29,142 nt of DNA. Origin: a virus. The stretch is from the IMG/VR virus record IMGVR_UViG_3300017991_005540, positions 1 to 29,142 of that record. One strand, 5' to 3'. Below the pieces are notes generated by a model that searched no databases, was not told the origin of the DNA, and saw nothing but the letters and a program-made list of their open reading frames with translations. Shown here piece by piece: positions 8,357 through 13,638 of the stretch (the first letter of the stretch is position 1; every line of letters begins with the position of its first letter). A program made the position numbers and the translations under genes.

Positions 8357-8617
8357 ATGGACATTTTTGGTGCGAGTGGTATCTTAGCAATCGGGATTCC
8401 GATACTTGTGAATTTAATTAAAAAGATACCTGCAATCGGTAGTAAATATGCACCTGTGGTAGCATTTGTTCTTGGTGTAATTGGTGGAGTCGTAGCTCAG
8501 GTTACAGGCTTTACGCCTGAAGGTATGACTATGGTTCAGGCCATTATGGCAGGAATAGCTGTTGGCGGTACATCAACTGGGTTATACGATTTGTTTAAGA
8601 AGTTAACTAATAACTAA
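8357..8617 (+). CDS. holin-like multi-TM protein
   Basis: This 86-residue protein has three hydrophobic segments: about residues 7-22 (SGILAIGIPILVNLI), 31-49 (YAPVVAFVLGVIGGVVAQV) and 60-76 (VQAIMAGIAVGGTSTGL). A short basic/polar tail LYDLFKKLTNN ends it. Size, Gly/Ala/Val-rich helices and the charged C terminus fit phage holins, which form the inner-membrane hole that triggers lysis. The SD AGGAGG precedes ATG 8357. It is followed by the spanin-like pair, but no endolysin is adjacent; the amidase is at 11031. Confidence 0.75.
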   Translation: MDIFGASGILAIGIPILVNLIKKIPAIGSKYAPVVAFVLGVIGGVVAQVTGFTPEGMTMVQAIMAGIAVGGTSTGLYDLFKKLTNN

Positions 8618-8625
8618 GAAATTTC

Positions 8626-8707
8626 GAGGCGGTGACGGTTGACACCTCCTTTGGAATTTGACCTCCGCCGAAGGTTGAAATAGTGAGCCAGAAGCCGTTA
8701 CCGCTTC
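8626..8707 (+). ncRNA. structured intergenic RNA element (holin-spanin gap)
   Basis: The 106-base gap 8618-8723 has no gene but a strong fold. Bases 8626-8640 (GAGGCGGTGACGGTT) pair with 8693-8707 over 15 bp, with three G.U pairs and no mismatch. Inside, 8648-8654 pairs with 8668-8674 over 7 bp (one G.U) around a 13-base loop. It is not followed by a T run, so a simple terminator is unlikely. Possible roles are a processing site, translational control of the spanin genes, or an antitermination RNA. Fold read by eye. Confidence 0.5.
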
Positions 8708-8723
8708 ACTTTGGGAGATTAAG

Positions 8724-8900
8724 ATGCAGTATATTTTAATAGCGTTAAAATTTTTCTTTCTCGTTCTTTCAATATATAAAGAAAAGAACGATGCAAAGAA
8801 GAAAAAGCTGAAAGCAGCTTTTAAGGAGGCTTGCAATGCAGTTGAAACGGAAGATGATTCGGCTCTTACTGCCGCTTTTGATAGCATTAACAATGCTTAG
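8724..8900 (+). CDS. small N-terminal-TM protein, candidate i-spanin
   Basis: A 58-residue protein starting at ATG 8724 after GGGAGA. Residues 3-17 (YILIALKFFFLVLSI) form a membrane segment. A lysine-rich helix follows (KEKNDAKKKKLKAAFKEA), then an acidic end. Its last 65 bases overlap the start of a lipoprotein gene in another frame. A membrane-anchored protein overlapping a lipoprotein gene, just after a holin, is the arrangement of Rz/Rz1 spanin pairs. The periplasmic part is unusually short for an i-spanin, so the assignment is tentative. Confidence 0.55.
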   Translation: MQYILIALKFFFLVLSIYKEKNDAKKKKLKAAFKEACNAVETEDDSALTAAFDSINNA

Positions 8901-9075
8901 TGGCTGTGCGAGGCCGTTAATAATTCACCCGATTGAGAAGTCTGATATATTCGTCATCAATAAGGGTGATAAGATTACCAATGCCGAAGGCGAGGTAATA
9001 ATTGTTGAAAAGAAAGGTCGCTTTTTATCCGAGTTTTACATCAAGGAAATCGTAAAAGCGAGAACGAACCAGTAA
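8836..9075 (+). CDS. lipoprotein, candidate o-spanin
   Basis: This 79-residue protein has a classic lipoprotein signal: basic MQLKRKMIR, hydrophobic LLLPLLIALTM, then lipobox LSGC with the modified Cys at residue 23. The mature part is about 57 residues (IHPIEKSDIFVINKGDKIT, then FLSEFYIKEIVKAR). It should be exported and lipid-anchored in the outer membrane, implying a diderm host. The SD AAGGAGG at about 8823-8829 sits inside the upstream candidate i-spanin gene, with a 65-base overlap in a different frame. Role in outer-membrane disruption is inferred from the lipobox and position; the mature sequence is not proline-rich like lambda Rz1. Confidence 0.72.
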   Translation: MQLKRKMIRLLLPLLIALTMLSGCARPLIIHPIEKSDIFVINKGDKITNAEGEVIIVEKKGRFLSEFYIKEIVKARTNQ

Positions 9076-9087
9076 CAAGGAGGAGTT

Positions 9088-9393
9088 ATGGCTCAACCAA
9101 TACCATTAGTCAAGGATGATTATAACACTCCTATTGTCTTTCACGCACAAGCTCTCAATAAAGCTTTACCGCTTGTTGGAGCTACTGTTGTTTTCGATTT
9201 CATTGAAAAGAAAACAAACCGAAGAATCGGTGGCGGTAACTGTGAGATAATAGACCAGAATCAGGGCTTGGCTAAATACTTATTTAAGGGTAATGAGCTT
9301 TCTGTACCCGGTGAATATCAGGGTAAAGTAAAGATACAATTACCTCAAGGGGCAAGCCGAGTAGGCCCGACTCTTGATTTTCAAATAAGCTGA
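9088..9393 (+). CDS. BppU N-terminal-like Ig-fold baseplate/fibre protein
   Basis: A 101-residue all-beta protein resembling the stand-alone N-terminal domain of baseplate upper proteins (BppU_N/DUF2479). It opens with a polar segment and strand (PLVKDDYNTPIVFHAQALNKALPLVGATVVFDFI). A gly-rich turn follows, then the typical IIDQNQGLAKYLFKGNELSVPGEYQGKVKIQLP. Members link receptor-binding proteins to a baseplate or act as Ig-like decoration. Here the domain is alone, without the usual trimerising and receptor-binding parts, and follows the spanin genes. The SD AAGGAGGAG is strong. It is the last gene before the early promoter P1, hence the end of the late operon. Confidence 0.65.
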   Translation: MAQPIPLVKDDYNTPIVFHAQALNKALPLVGATVVFDFIEKKTNRRIGGGNCEIIDQNQGLAKYLFKGNELSVPGEYQGKVKIQLPQGASRVGPTLDFQIS

Positions 9394-9400
9394 ATTCAAG

Positions 9401-9479
9401 TGCGCTTCGTTGTTGAAAACTGAACTACGGGATAGGAATTAAGGGTAGGCAGAACCCTTTGCTCTGACAACGGAGCGCA
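9401..9479 (+). ncRNA. structured intergenic RNA element after late operon
   Basis: Bases 9401-9414 (TGCGCTTCGTTGTT) pair with 9466-9479 over 14 bp with two G.U pairs and no mismatch. Inside, 9441-9446 pairs with 9454-9459 around a 7-base loop. The gap 9394-9635 otherwise holds only promoter P1 and its upstream block, with no gene. Because it lies at the end of the late genes it could act in termination or 3' processing, but no T run follows the stem. Confidence 0.5.
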
Positions 9480-9500
9480 ATCTTCAGGAATTAAAGAGGA

Positions 9501-9554
9501 AATTCTTTTAGATATTTTCTCTCTGACCGAATTCTCTATATCCACTCTACATCT
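9501..9554 (+). repeat. upstream block of P1, repeated at P3
   Basis: AATTCTTTTAGATATTTT (9501-9518) and CTATATCCACTCTACATCTA (about 9535-9554) recur, with small changes, at 18731-18747 and about 18763-18780 upstream of P3. Spacing to the -35 box is similar in both. P2 keeps only the fragment AAGAAATTCTATTAG. Possibly a binding site or UP-type element of the early promoters. Confidence 0.5.
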
Positions 9555-9581
9555 AAATCAAATATTTTATGAGTTACCCTA

Positions 9582-9612
9582 TTGACATTGTGTTATAATA
9601 TGTTATATTATA
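9582..9612 (+). promoter_or_regulatory. early promoter P1 with 19-bp palindromic operator
   Basis: TTGACA at 9582-9587, 16-base spacer, TATATT at 9604-9609. The palindrome TATAATATGTTATATTATA (8-bp arms, 3-base centre) covers 9594-9612 and so overlaps spacer and -10. The same module occurs at 16318 and 18820, and a variant at 20550. Transcription would start near 9616 and read the small-gene operon from 9636. Confidence 0.75.
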
Positions 9613-9635
9613 TTATGAGAGGGGAGGAAGGGAAG

Positions 9636-9809
9636 ATGAAACACGAAATAACAATAAGATATAGGAAAGAGGAAAAGAGGATAGACCTATGGCCTACCCG
9701 TGAGAAAGTGATAATTAACGGGAGTCGGAAGTATGAAAGACACTCCCCACATACGGTAAGGGTGATACAGAGATTGGAAAGTAGGGGATTTATAAAGGAG
9801 GTGGGATGA
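9636..9809 (+). CDS. hypothetical early protein (57 aa)
   Basis: The frame is open from 9582, but ATG 9636 lies right after the purine-rich SD (GGGGAGGAAGGG) and downstream of the P1 start site, so I place the start there. The product is small and very basic (EITIRYRKEEKRIDLWPTR; VRVIQRLESRGFIKEVG). No family recognised. It is the first gene of the P1 transcript, a position often held by host-takeover or regulatory peptides. The TGA stop overlaps the next start (ATGATGG). Confidence 0.6.
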   Translation: MKHEITIRYRKEEKRIDLWPTREKVIINGSRKYERHSPHTVRVIQRLESRGFIKEVG

Positions 9810-9976
9810 TGGTTGACCTATTTTACGGACAGGTGACTTACGAGGATGGTAACTACTATGTTGAGGACCAGTTGGAGGGTGGACAAAGAGTATTTAACAC
9901 CTTACAGCAGGTAAAGGAATACCTTTCAGAATATTTAGACAATGCAGAAGCTATCAGGGAAAGAGGAGGTGAATAA
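9806..9976 (+). CDS. hypothetical small acidic early protein (56 aa)
   Basis: Start ATG 9806 (or 9809) overlaps the upstream stop; the SD AAGGAGGTGG is within the upstream gene's last codons. The sequence MMVDLFYGQVTYEDGNYYV continues into an acidic helix (QQVKEYLSEYLDNAEAIRERGGE). The terminal GGE-stop is read from GGAGGTGAATAATG, which serves as SD and start of the next gene. No family recognised. Confidence 0.6.
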   Translation: MMVDLFYGQVTYEDGNYYVEDQLEGGQRVFNTLQQVKEYLSEYLDNAEAIRERGGE

Positions 9977-10176
9977 TGAGAGATTTGACTACTTGTGAAC
10001 AACGGGGAATAGTAATAGAGCATAGAAGGCTCAAATTTACCTGCGTGATAGTCGGGAGCTACCAAGGTGGATTCAGAATATACTGTGATGATGGCGAGAT
10101 TAGGGGCCTACCTTTTGAGAGGGTAGATGAGTACAGAGTCTTAGAGGATTCCGATTTAGAACAAGGGAGGATTTAA
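9976..10176 (+). CDS. hypothetical early protein (66 aa)
   Basis: Starts at ATG 9976 in a TAATG overlap, with GGAGGTGA as SD. The sequence suggests a small beta barrel (IVIEHRRLKFTCVIVGSYQGGFRIYCDDGEIRGLPFERV), of the kind seen in SH3- or Tudor-like phage mini-proteins, ending with an acidic tail. No enzymatic motif. Part of the P1 operon. Confidence 0.6.
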   Translation: MRDLTTCEQRGIVIEHRRLKFTCVIVGSYQGGFRIYCDDGEIRGLPFERVDEYRVLEDSDLEQGRI

Positions 10177-10177
10177 G

Positions 10178-10480
10178 ATGACTATGATAGGAGTAGTACA
10201 GATGCAAGGGTATAAGGGAGAGTTTATAGAATGTAAAAGAGTGATGTATGGAAAGAAAGATACTCCAAGGAAATACCGAGAATATAAAAGCGGGGATTCA
10301 CCAGTGGGAACGATTGAGGAGTGGGGAACAATGGCTCGACAGCTCGGGAAATATGCAGGGGTTGTTTTTGAGGACATAATAAGCCACGAAAGAGTGATAA
10401 TGAAATTCGGCCCTAAAGCAGACTCGATAACAATACTTAACCACGATACTAAAACTGTACAGAAGTTAAGGAAATTATGA
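10178..10480 (+). CDS. hypothetical early protein (100 aa)
   Basis: ATG 10178 follows GGGAGG; a second ATG at 10184 is possible. The protein is basic in the first half (KRVMYGKKDTPRKYREYKSGD) and has a probable beta region at the end (HERVIMKFGPKADSITILNHD). Not recognised. It overlaps the Pol X gene by 4 bases (ATGA), so the two are probably co-translated and may work together. Confidence 0.58.
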   Translation: MTMIGVVQMQGYKGEFIECKRVMYGKKDTPRKYREYKSGDSPVGTIEEWGTMARQLGKYAGVVFEDIISHERVIMKFGPKADSITILNHDTKTVQKLRKL

Positions 10481-10968
10481 GGATTAAAAAGAAGGTTAAT
10501 AGAAGAACGGCTCTGAAGATAGCTCTGGAAGTAAAGGCCAGACTTCGACCATACGGCAGGGTCAAGATTACAGGTAGTTTGAGACGAGGAAAGCGAAGGG
10601 TGGGCGACATAGATATACAGGGTAGCAGCCCGAAGATGATGGCAGAGTTTCTGAAAATCGGACAACGGATTGTGGGAAAACCAGACGGAGTAAAGGCGAG
10701 CATACTGGTAAGAGGAGTACAGGTTGACTTATGGATAATTCCACTTTCACAATGGGCTTCAGGATTACTGACAACCACAGGGCCTAAAGAGGAGAATATC
10801 TGGATGAGGGGAATCGCCAAACGGAATTACTACATACTCAACCAATATGGCCTATGGTATAGAGGAAAAAATATATTATATAAGAACACAGAGCGAGAGA
10901 TTTACGAGAGATTAGGTCTGGAATACAGGAAGCCGAGCGAGAGGCGAGGGTGGCTACCACCCGCCTAA
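10477..10968 (+). CDS. minimal family X DNA polymerase-like nucleotidyltransferase
   Basis: A 163-residue protein consisting of little more than the Pol X palm and thumb. Residues 32-47 read TGSLRRGKRRVGDIDI, the family's GS-RRG helix-turn and first two catalytic aspartates (D44, D46). The third is D84 in VQVDLWIIP. The downstream TTTGPKEENIWMRGIAKRN and YERLGLEYRKPSERR match the thumb and the LGL-Y-xPxxR end of the family. No 8-kDa lyase domain, fingers HhH, PHP or BRCT domain is present. Its size is close to African swine fever virus Pol X (174 residues), which also lacks the 8-kDa lyase domain. It likely does gap filling in repair and may pair with the ligase at 16555. A non-polymerase nucleotidyltransferase role is the main alternative. 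Confidence 0.8.
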   Translation: MRIKKKVNRRTALKIALEVKARLRPYGRVKITGSLRRGKRRVGDIDIQGSSPKMMAEFLKIGQRIVGKPDGVKASILVRGVQVDLWIIPLSQWASGLLTTTGPKEENIWMRGIAKRNYYILNQYGLWYRGKNILYKNTEREIYERLGLEYRKPSERRGWLPPA

Positions 10969-11030
10969 AAGTATGGATGATGTGAAGATAATTACTAATG
11001 ATGGCTATAATATACGAGGATAGGTGGAAG

Positions 11031-11462
11031 ATGAAAACAATATTGATAGGGTTACTAATATTACAGGTGACAGCTCACGGGGCTGATATGAACCGTAAAC
11101 GGGCTGTAATACATCATACGGATAGCCACGATGTAGGGGTAGAGGTAATAGACCAATGGCATAAAGAGCGAGGTTGGGATGGAATTGGCTACCATTACTT
11201 GATAAGAGCTAATGGGGTGGTAGAAGTAGGCCGAAAAAGCACTAAGAGGGGTGCACACGCTAAAGGTCGGAATCACTATATCGGGATAGCACTTACAGGC
11301 AGGGATAACTTCACAGAGGAGCAGATAAAAGGTCTTATGAATTTACTGGAGTTTCTAAAGATTGAGCAGATAGAGAATCATCACGATAAATGCCCCGGCA
11401 GAGGATTAGATTTGGAAGGAATAGCAGAGGAGCTTAATATAAAATTTGAGGAGGTAAAGTGA
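11031..11462 (+). CDS. N-acetylmuramoyl-L-alanine amidase endolysin with signal sequence
   Basis: Amidase_2/T7-lysozyme family zinc amidase that cuts the bond between muramic acid and the stem peptide. I start at ATG 11031 (SD AGGTGG) rather than 10998. This gives a 143-residue protein with an N-terminal Sec-type or anchor signal (MKTILIGLLILQVTAHGA). Motifs: AVIHHTDS (H28, zinc), WHKERGWDGIGYHYLI (Y54), GAHAKGRNHYIGIALTG, and HHDKCPG (H117/H118, K120, C121). The loop between the second zinc His and the Cys is shorter than in T7 lysozyme. A signal sequence would allow export without a large holin hole. It is not in the lysis cassette but in the P1 early operon. Confidence 0.85.
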   Translation: MKTILIGLLILQVTAHGADMNRKRAVIHHTDSHDVGVEVIDQWHKERGWDGIGYHYLIRANGVVEVGRKSTKRGAHAKGRNHYIGIALTGRDNFTEEQIKGLMNLLEFLKIEQIENHHDKCPGRGLDLEGIAEELNIKFEEVK

Positions 11463-11653
11463 TGATAAATAAATTTACAGAATGGGAAGGCGAGATAGCA
11501 GGAGTTAAGGTGAGAACGCATCACGGAGTAGTCTATATTAACGGTAAGGAACTTGACTTTCTTAATAAATTCGAGAACGCAATTACAGATGTAATATTAG
11601 AATTACTAAAAAATCAGGGAGGTGAGATAGATGGCTATACCAAAAGGAATTAG
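11462..11653 (+). CDS. hypothetical small protein (63 aa)
   Basis: ATG 11462 overlaps the amidase stop (GTGATGA); the SD GAGGAGG is in the amidase's last codons. A GTG at 11459 is an alternative start. The sequence has two predicted strands (EIAGVKVRTHHGVVYINGKELDF) then a helix (FENAITDVILELLKNQ). No family recognised. It overlaps the next gene by 23 bases. Confidence 0.58.
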   Translation: MINKFTEWEGEIAGVKVRTHHGVVYINGKELDFLNKFENAITDVILELLKNQGGEIDGYTKRN

Positions 11654-12038
11654 GATAAGTCCAAAGTACATATCCATTGATGACACTACTTTAGAGATAC
11701 GGGATTGGTTCAGGGATGCTTTTAAGATACAGGCCAAGATTAACAGCTTGAATAAGGAAATAAAGGCACACAAAGAATTACTTGACCGATACACAAATCC
11801 ACTTCACAGGTTCTTAATACGCACAGGATTTAAAGGTATTGAGGCCAAGGATAAGCTACTTTACCTACAAGCTAAGACATCAGCACCGAGTTTTAAAGAG
11901 GTGATAAAGTTAGCGGGTAAGAGGATATCCAAAGAAGTAAGAGAGTTACTGGTAAAGGTCTATGAATCAGGCTACAAGAAAGGCGAAGAAAAGGTAATCC
12001 TAAAAGACGGGGGATTAAAGGATGGGAAAGTCGAATAA
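11631..12038 (+). CDS. hypothetical helical protein (135 aa)
   Basis: Starts at ATG 11631 after GGGAGGTGAG. Mostly helical and basic, with a probable coiled coil at residues 22-52 (IRDWFRDAFKIQAKINSLNK and following). A second helical block is FKEVIKLAGKRISKEVRELL. No motif recognised. Its last bases overlap the next small gene. Possible DNA-binding or structural helper, without direct evidence. Confidence 0.58.
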   Translation: MAIPKGIRISPKYISIDDTTLEIRDWFRDAFKIQAKINSLNKEIKAHKELLDRYTNPLHRFLIRTGFKGIEAKDKLLYLQAKTSAPSFKEVIKLAGKRISKEVRELLVKVYESGYKKGEEKVILKDGGLKDGKVE

Positions 12039-12192
12039 AATTCTGGTTCTGGAAGCTGAACTTCGAGAACTCAACTTAGCTATGGATTACATTAAAGAGA
12101 ATCATCCGCAGGTTTATGAAGATGCAGTTAGCCACGCTGTCAATACAATTATAGGAGAGGAAGAAGATGAGCAAAAGAGGAAAAAGGGTTAA
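12022..12192 (+). CDS. hypothetical small helical protein (56 aa)
   Basis: ATG 12022 is preceded by GGGGGATTAAAGG. It encodes a helix (KILVLEAELRELNLAMDYIK), a middle segment (VYEDAVSHAVNTIIGEEED) and a basic end. It overlaps the upstream gene by 17 bases and the downstream zinc-ribbon gene by 26. No family recognised; the tight overlaps and SD spacing support it. Confidence 0.52.
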   Translation: MGKSNKILVLEAELRELNLAMDYIKENHPQVYEDAVSHAVNTIIGEEEDEQKRKKG

Positions 12193-12301
12193 GTGTAAAA
12201 AGTGCGGTAAGAAGTTGAGGTTATTAAGTAAAAGCACAATAAGAGGACAGAACGGTGATGTATTCTGTTCTAAGGAGTGCGAGGAAAGGGGAGGTGAATA
12301 A
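12167..12301 (+). CDS. 44-residue zinc-ribbon mini-protein
   Basis: ATG 12167 after AGGAGAGGAAGAAG. Cys10-x2-Cys13 (VKCKKCGKKL) and Cys34-x3-Cys38 (FCSKEC) form a likely zinc-binding knuckle pair. It is strongly basic at the N terminus, as in small nucleic-acid or protein-binding zinc ribbons. The final GGE-stop overlaps SD and ATG of the next gene (TAATG at 12299-12303). Confidence 0.65.
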   Translation: MSKRGKRVKCKKCGKKLRLLSKSTIRGQNGDVFCSKECEERGGE

Positions 12302-12738
12302 TGGGATTAGATATGCACTTAAATAAAAAGCGATACATCTGGGGTAAAGAGAAAGAGGCATTAAAGATTGAGGGAATCCCAGAAGTTAATCTGGATAAGG
12401 TGACCTACATTGAAGAACAAGTTGCTTACTGGAGAAAATCTAATCAGATACATCAATGGTTTGTAGAGAATGTGCAGGATGGAGTAGATGACTGTAATCC
12501 ACATTGGGTAGCCAAAGGTAATATTGTGATACTATTGGATTTGATTACACAGGTATTAGAAAAACACACTAAAGAAGCAGCAGAAGAATTATTACCTACT
12601 CAGGGCGGGTTCTTTTTTGGGAGTCTTGAATATGACGAGTATTACTGGCGGGATTTAGAAGATACAAAACGAATTTTAACTGAGATTTTAGCTAATTGGG
12701 ATGATAGGTGTGAATATTACTATCAATCAAGTTGGTGA
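12301..12738 (+). CDS. conserved phage hypothetical protein (MGLDMHL type)
   Basis: A 145-residue protein starting MGLDMHLNKKRYIWG, a start I recognise from a widespread family of uncharacterised phage and prophage proteins. Typical features also present are KVTYIEEQVAYWRKSNQIHQWFVENVQDG with a DDC segment, and GGFFFGSLEYDEYYWRDLEDT. The aromatic-rich centre and conserved polar residues suggest an enzyme or nucleic-acid-interacting protein, but no function is established as far as I know. TAATG start with SD GGAGGTGA. Confidence 0.72.
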   Translation: MGLDMHLNKKRYIWGKEKEALKIEGIPEVNLDKVTYIEEQVAYWRKSNQIHQWFVENVQDGVDDCNPHWVAKGNIVILLDLITQVLEKHTKEAAEELLPTQGGFFFGSLEYDEYYWRDLEDTKRILTEILANWDDRCEYYYQSSW

Positions 12739-12749
12739 GGAGTGTCAAG

Positions 12750-13193
12750 ATGGTAAGGTATCGTAAAGAAAAATGGCGAAAGAGTTGGAATGTACCCAAG
12801 TCAACCGGTGACGGGCATTGGGTAGTATCTATCAGTTGGAAAAATGAGTGGGCTTGTAGCTGTCCTGTATGGATTTACAGAAGGCAAGTATGTCATCATA
12901 TCAGGCAGATTCAGATGCTTAATCAAAATGAAATGCCGAGGCCTGAGTATGTTCTGGCAGCTTGTCATAAGGTAATTTATAAGCCAGAAGAAGATAAGCT
13001 GTATGTACCTTTAGTTCGGATAGGTGATACAGGGATGGAGGCTACTATCTGCTACAATCTGCTGAAGTATGGGTATTCTTGGGGTGAGGTTAAGGAAATA
13101 CGGCATAATATTCCGAAGGATTGGACGGCATCAAAAGTGATGGAGTATGTAGAAATTTTTGGAGAGAAAGTATATCCAATAAAGGAGGAATAA
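12750..13193 (+). CDS. SWIM zinc-finger-like protein
   Basis: The frame extends to a TTG at 12732, but ATG 12750, with GAGGAG at a proper distance, is the likelier start. The product is 147 residues. C36-x-C38 followed by C48-x-H50 (WACSCPVWIYRRQVCHHI) is the SWIM pattern CxCx(n)CxH, a zinc fold that binds DNA or protein. The rest (YVPLVRIGDTGMEATICYNLLKYGYSW) is unrecognised. Preceding residues W12 and W24 resemble the strand before SWIM. It could be a DNA-binding regulator of the early operon; that is inference. Confidence 0.65.
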   Translation: MVRYRKEKWRKSWNVPKSTGDGHWVVSISWKNEWACSCPVWIYRRQVCHHIRQIQMLNQNEMPRPEYVLAACHKVIYKPEEDKLYVPLVRIGDTGMEATICYNLLKYGYSWGEVKEIRHNIPKDWTASKVMEYVEIFGEKVYPIKEE

Positions 13194-13429
13194 TGAAGAA
13201 AAGATGTCCTAAGTGTGGACGATTTCGAGAAGTAAAAGATAGATGTTATATCTGTCGTAAAATTATCGATGAGGATAGCAGAGATTTAGATAGGCATTTA
13301 CATATAATAATACAATACACGAATAGCAGTGTTAAAAAGTTAATTTGTAGAGGGTGTAAAGATTGGGTTAAATATGGTCTTATGAAGGGTAGGCAATGGG
13401 AGAAAGCGAAAAAAGGAGTTAAGGGATGA
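13193..13429 (+). CDS. 78-residue zinc-ribbon protein
   Basis: ATG 13193 lies in a TAATG overlap with SD AAGGAGGAA. It has three CxxC pairs: C5/C8 (RCPKCGRF), C18/C21 (RCYICRK) and C52/C55 (ICRGCKDW). The first two resemble a rubredoxin-knuckle zinc ribbon; the third may form a second site. The C terminus is basic. It overlaps the next gene by 4 bases. Confidence 0.65.
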   Translation: MKKRCPKCGRFREVKDRCYICRKIIDEDSRDLDRHLHIIIQYTNSSVKKLICRGCKDWVKYGLMKGRQWEKAKKGVKG

Positions 13430-13638
13430 GCATTAAAATTTACGAAGTAAAAGCAAGTCCAATGACAAAGAAAAAACTTGATGACCTCTGGGGCTATAAA
13501 TATCCGATGGATAGAATCGGGCCTTGCGAGTGCGGATGTACCAGATGGATTTTATTACCCAAGAATAGTGCGGTAGTTGTTGAGGGCGGTAAGTTTTATA
13601 TGGTATGTGTAGATTGTGGAGTATTTAGCCATTTATAG
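13426..13638 (+). CDS. 70-residue zinc-ribbon protein
   Basis: Starts at ATG 13426 in an ATGA overlap. Cysteines 34, 36 and 38 (GPCECGCTRW) and 61/64 (MVCVDCGVF) can form a zinc-binding site linking two beta hairpins (WILLPKNSAVVVEGGKFYMV). It is the last gene before the repeat-filled noncoding stretch at 13639-14164. Confidence 0.62.
   Translation: MSIKIYEVKASPMTKKKLDDLWGYKYPMDRIGPCECGCTRWILLPKNSAVVVEGGKFYMVCVDCGVFSHL

Noticed and set aside
10156-10820. Two long minus-strand open frames (10156-10665 and 10449-10820)
   Set aside because: They lie antisense to well-supported plus-strand genes, including the Pol X-like gene with clear motifs; no SD, no recognisable domain, and everything else is on the plus strand.
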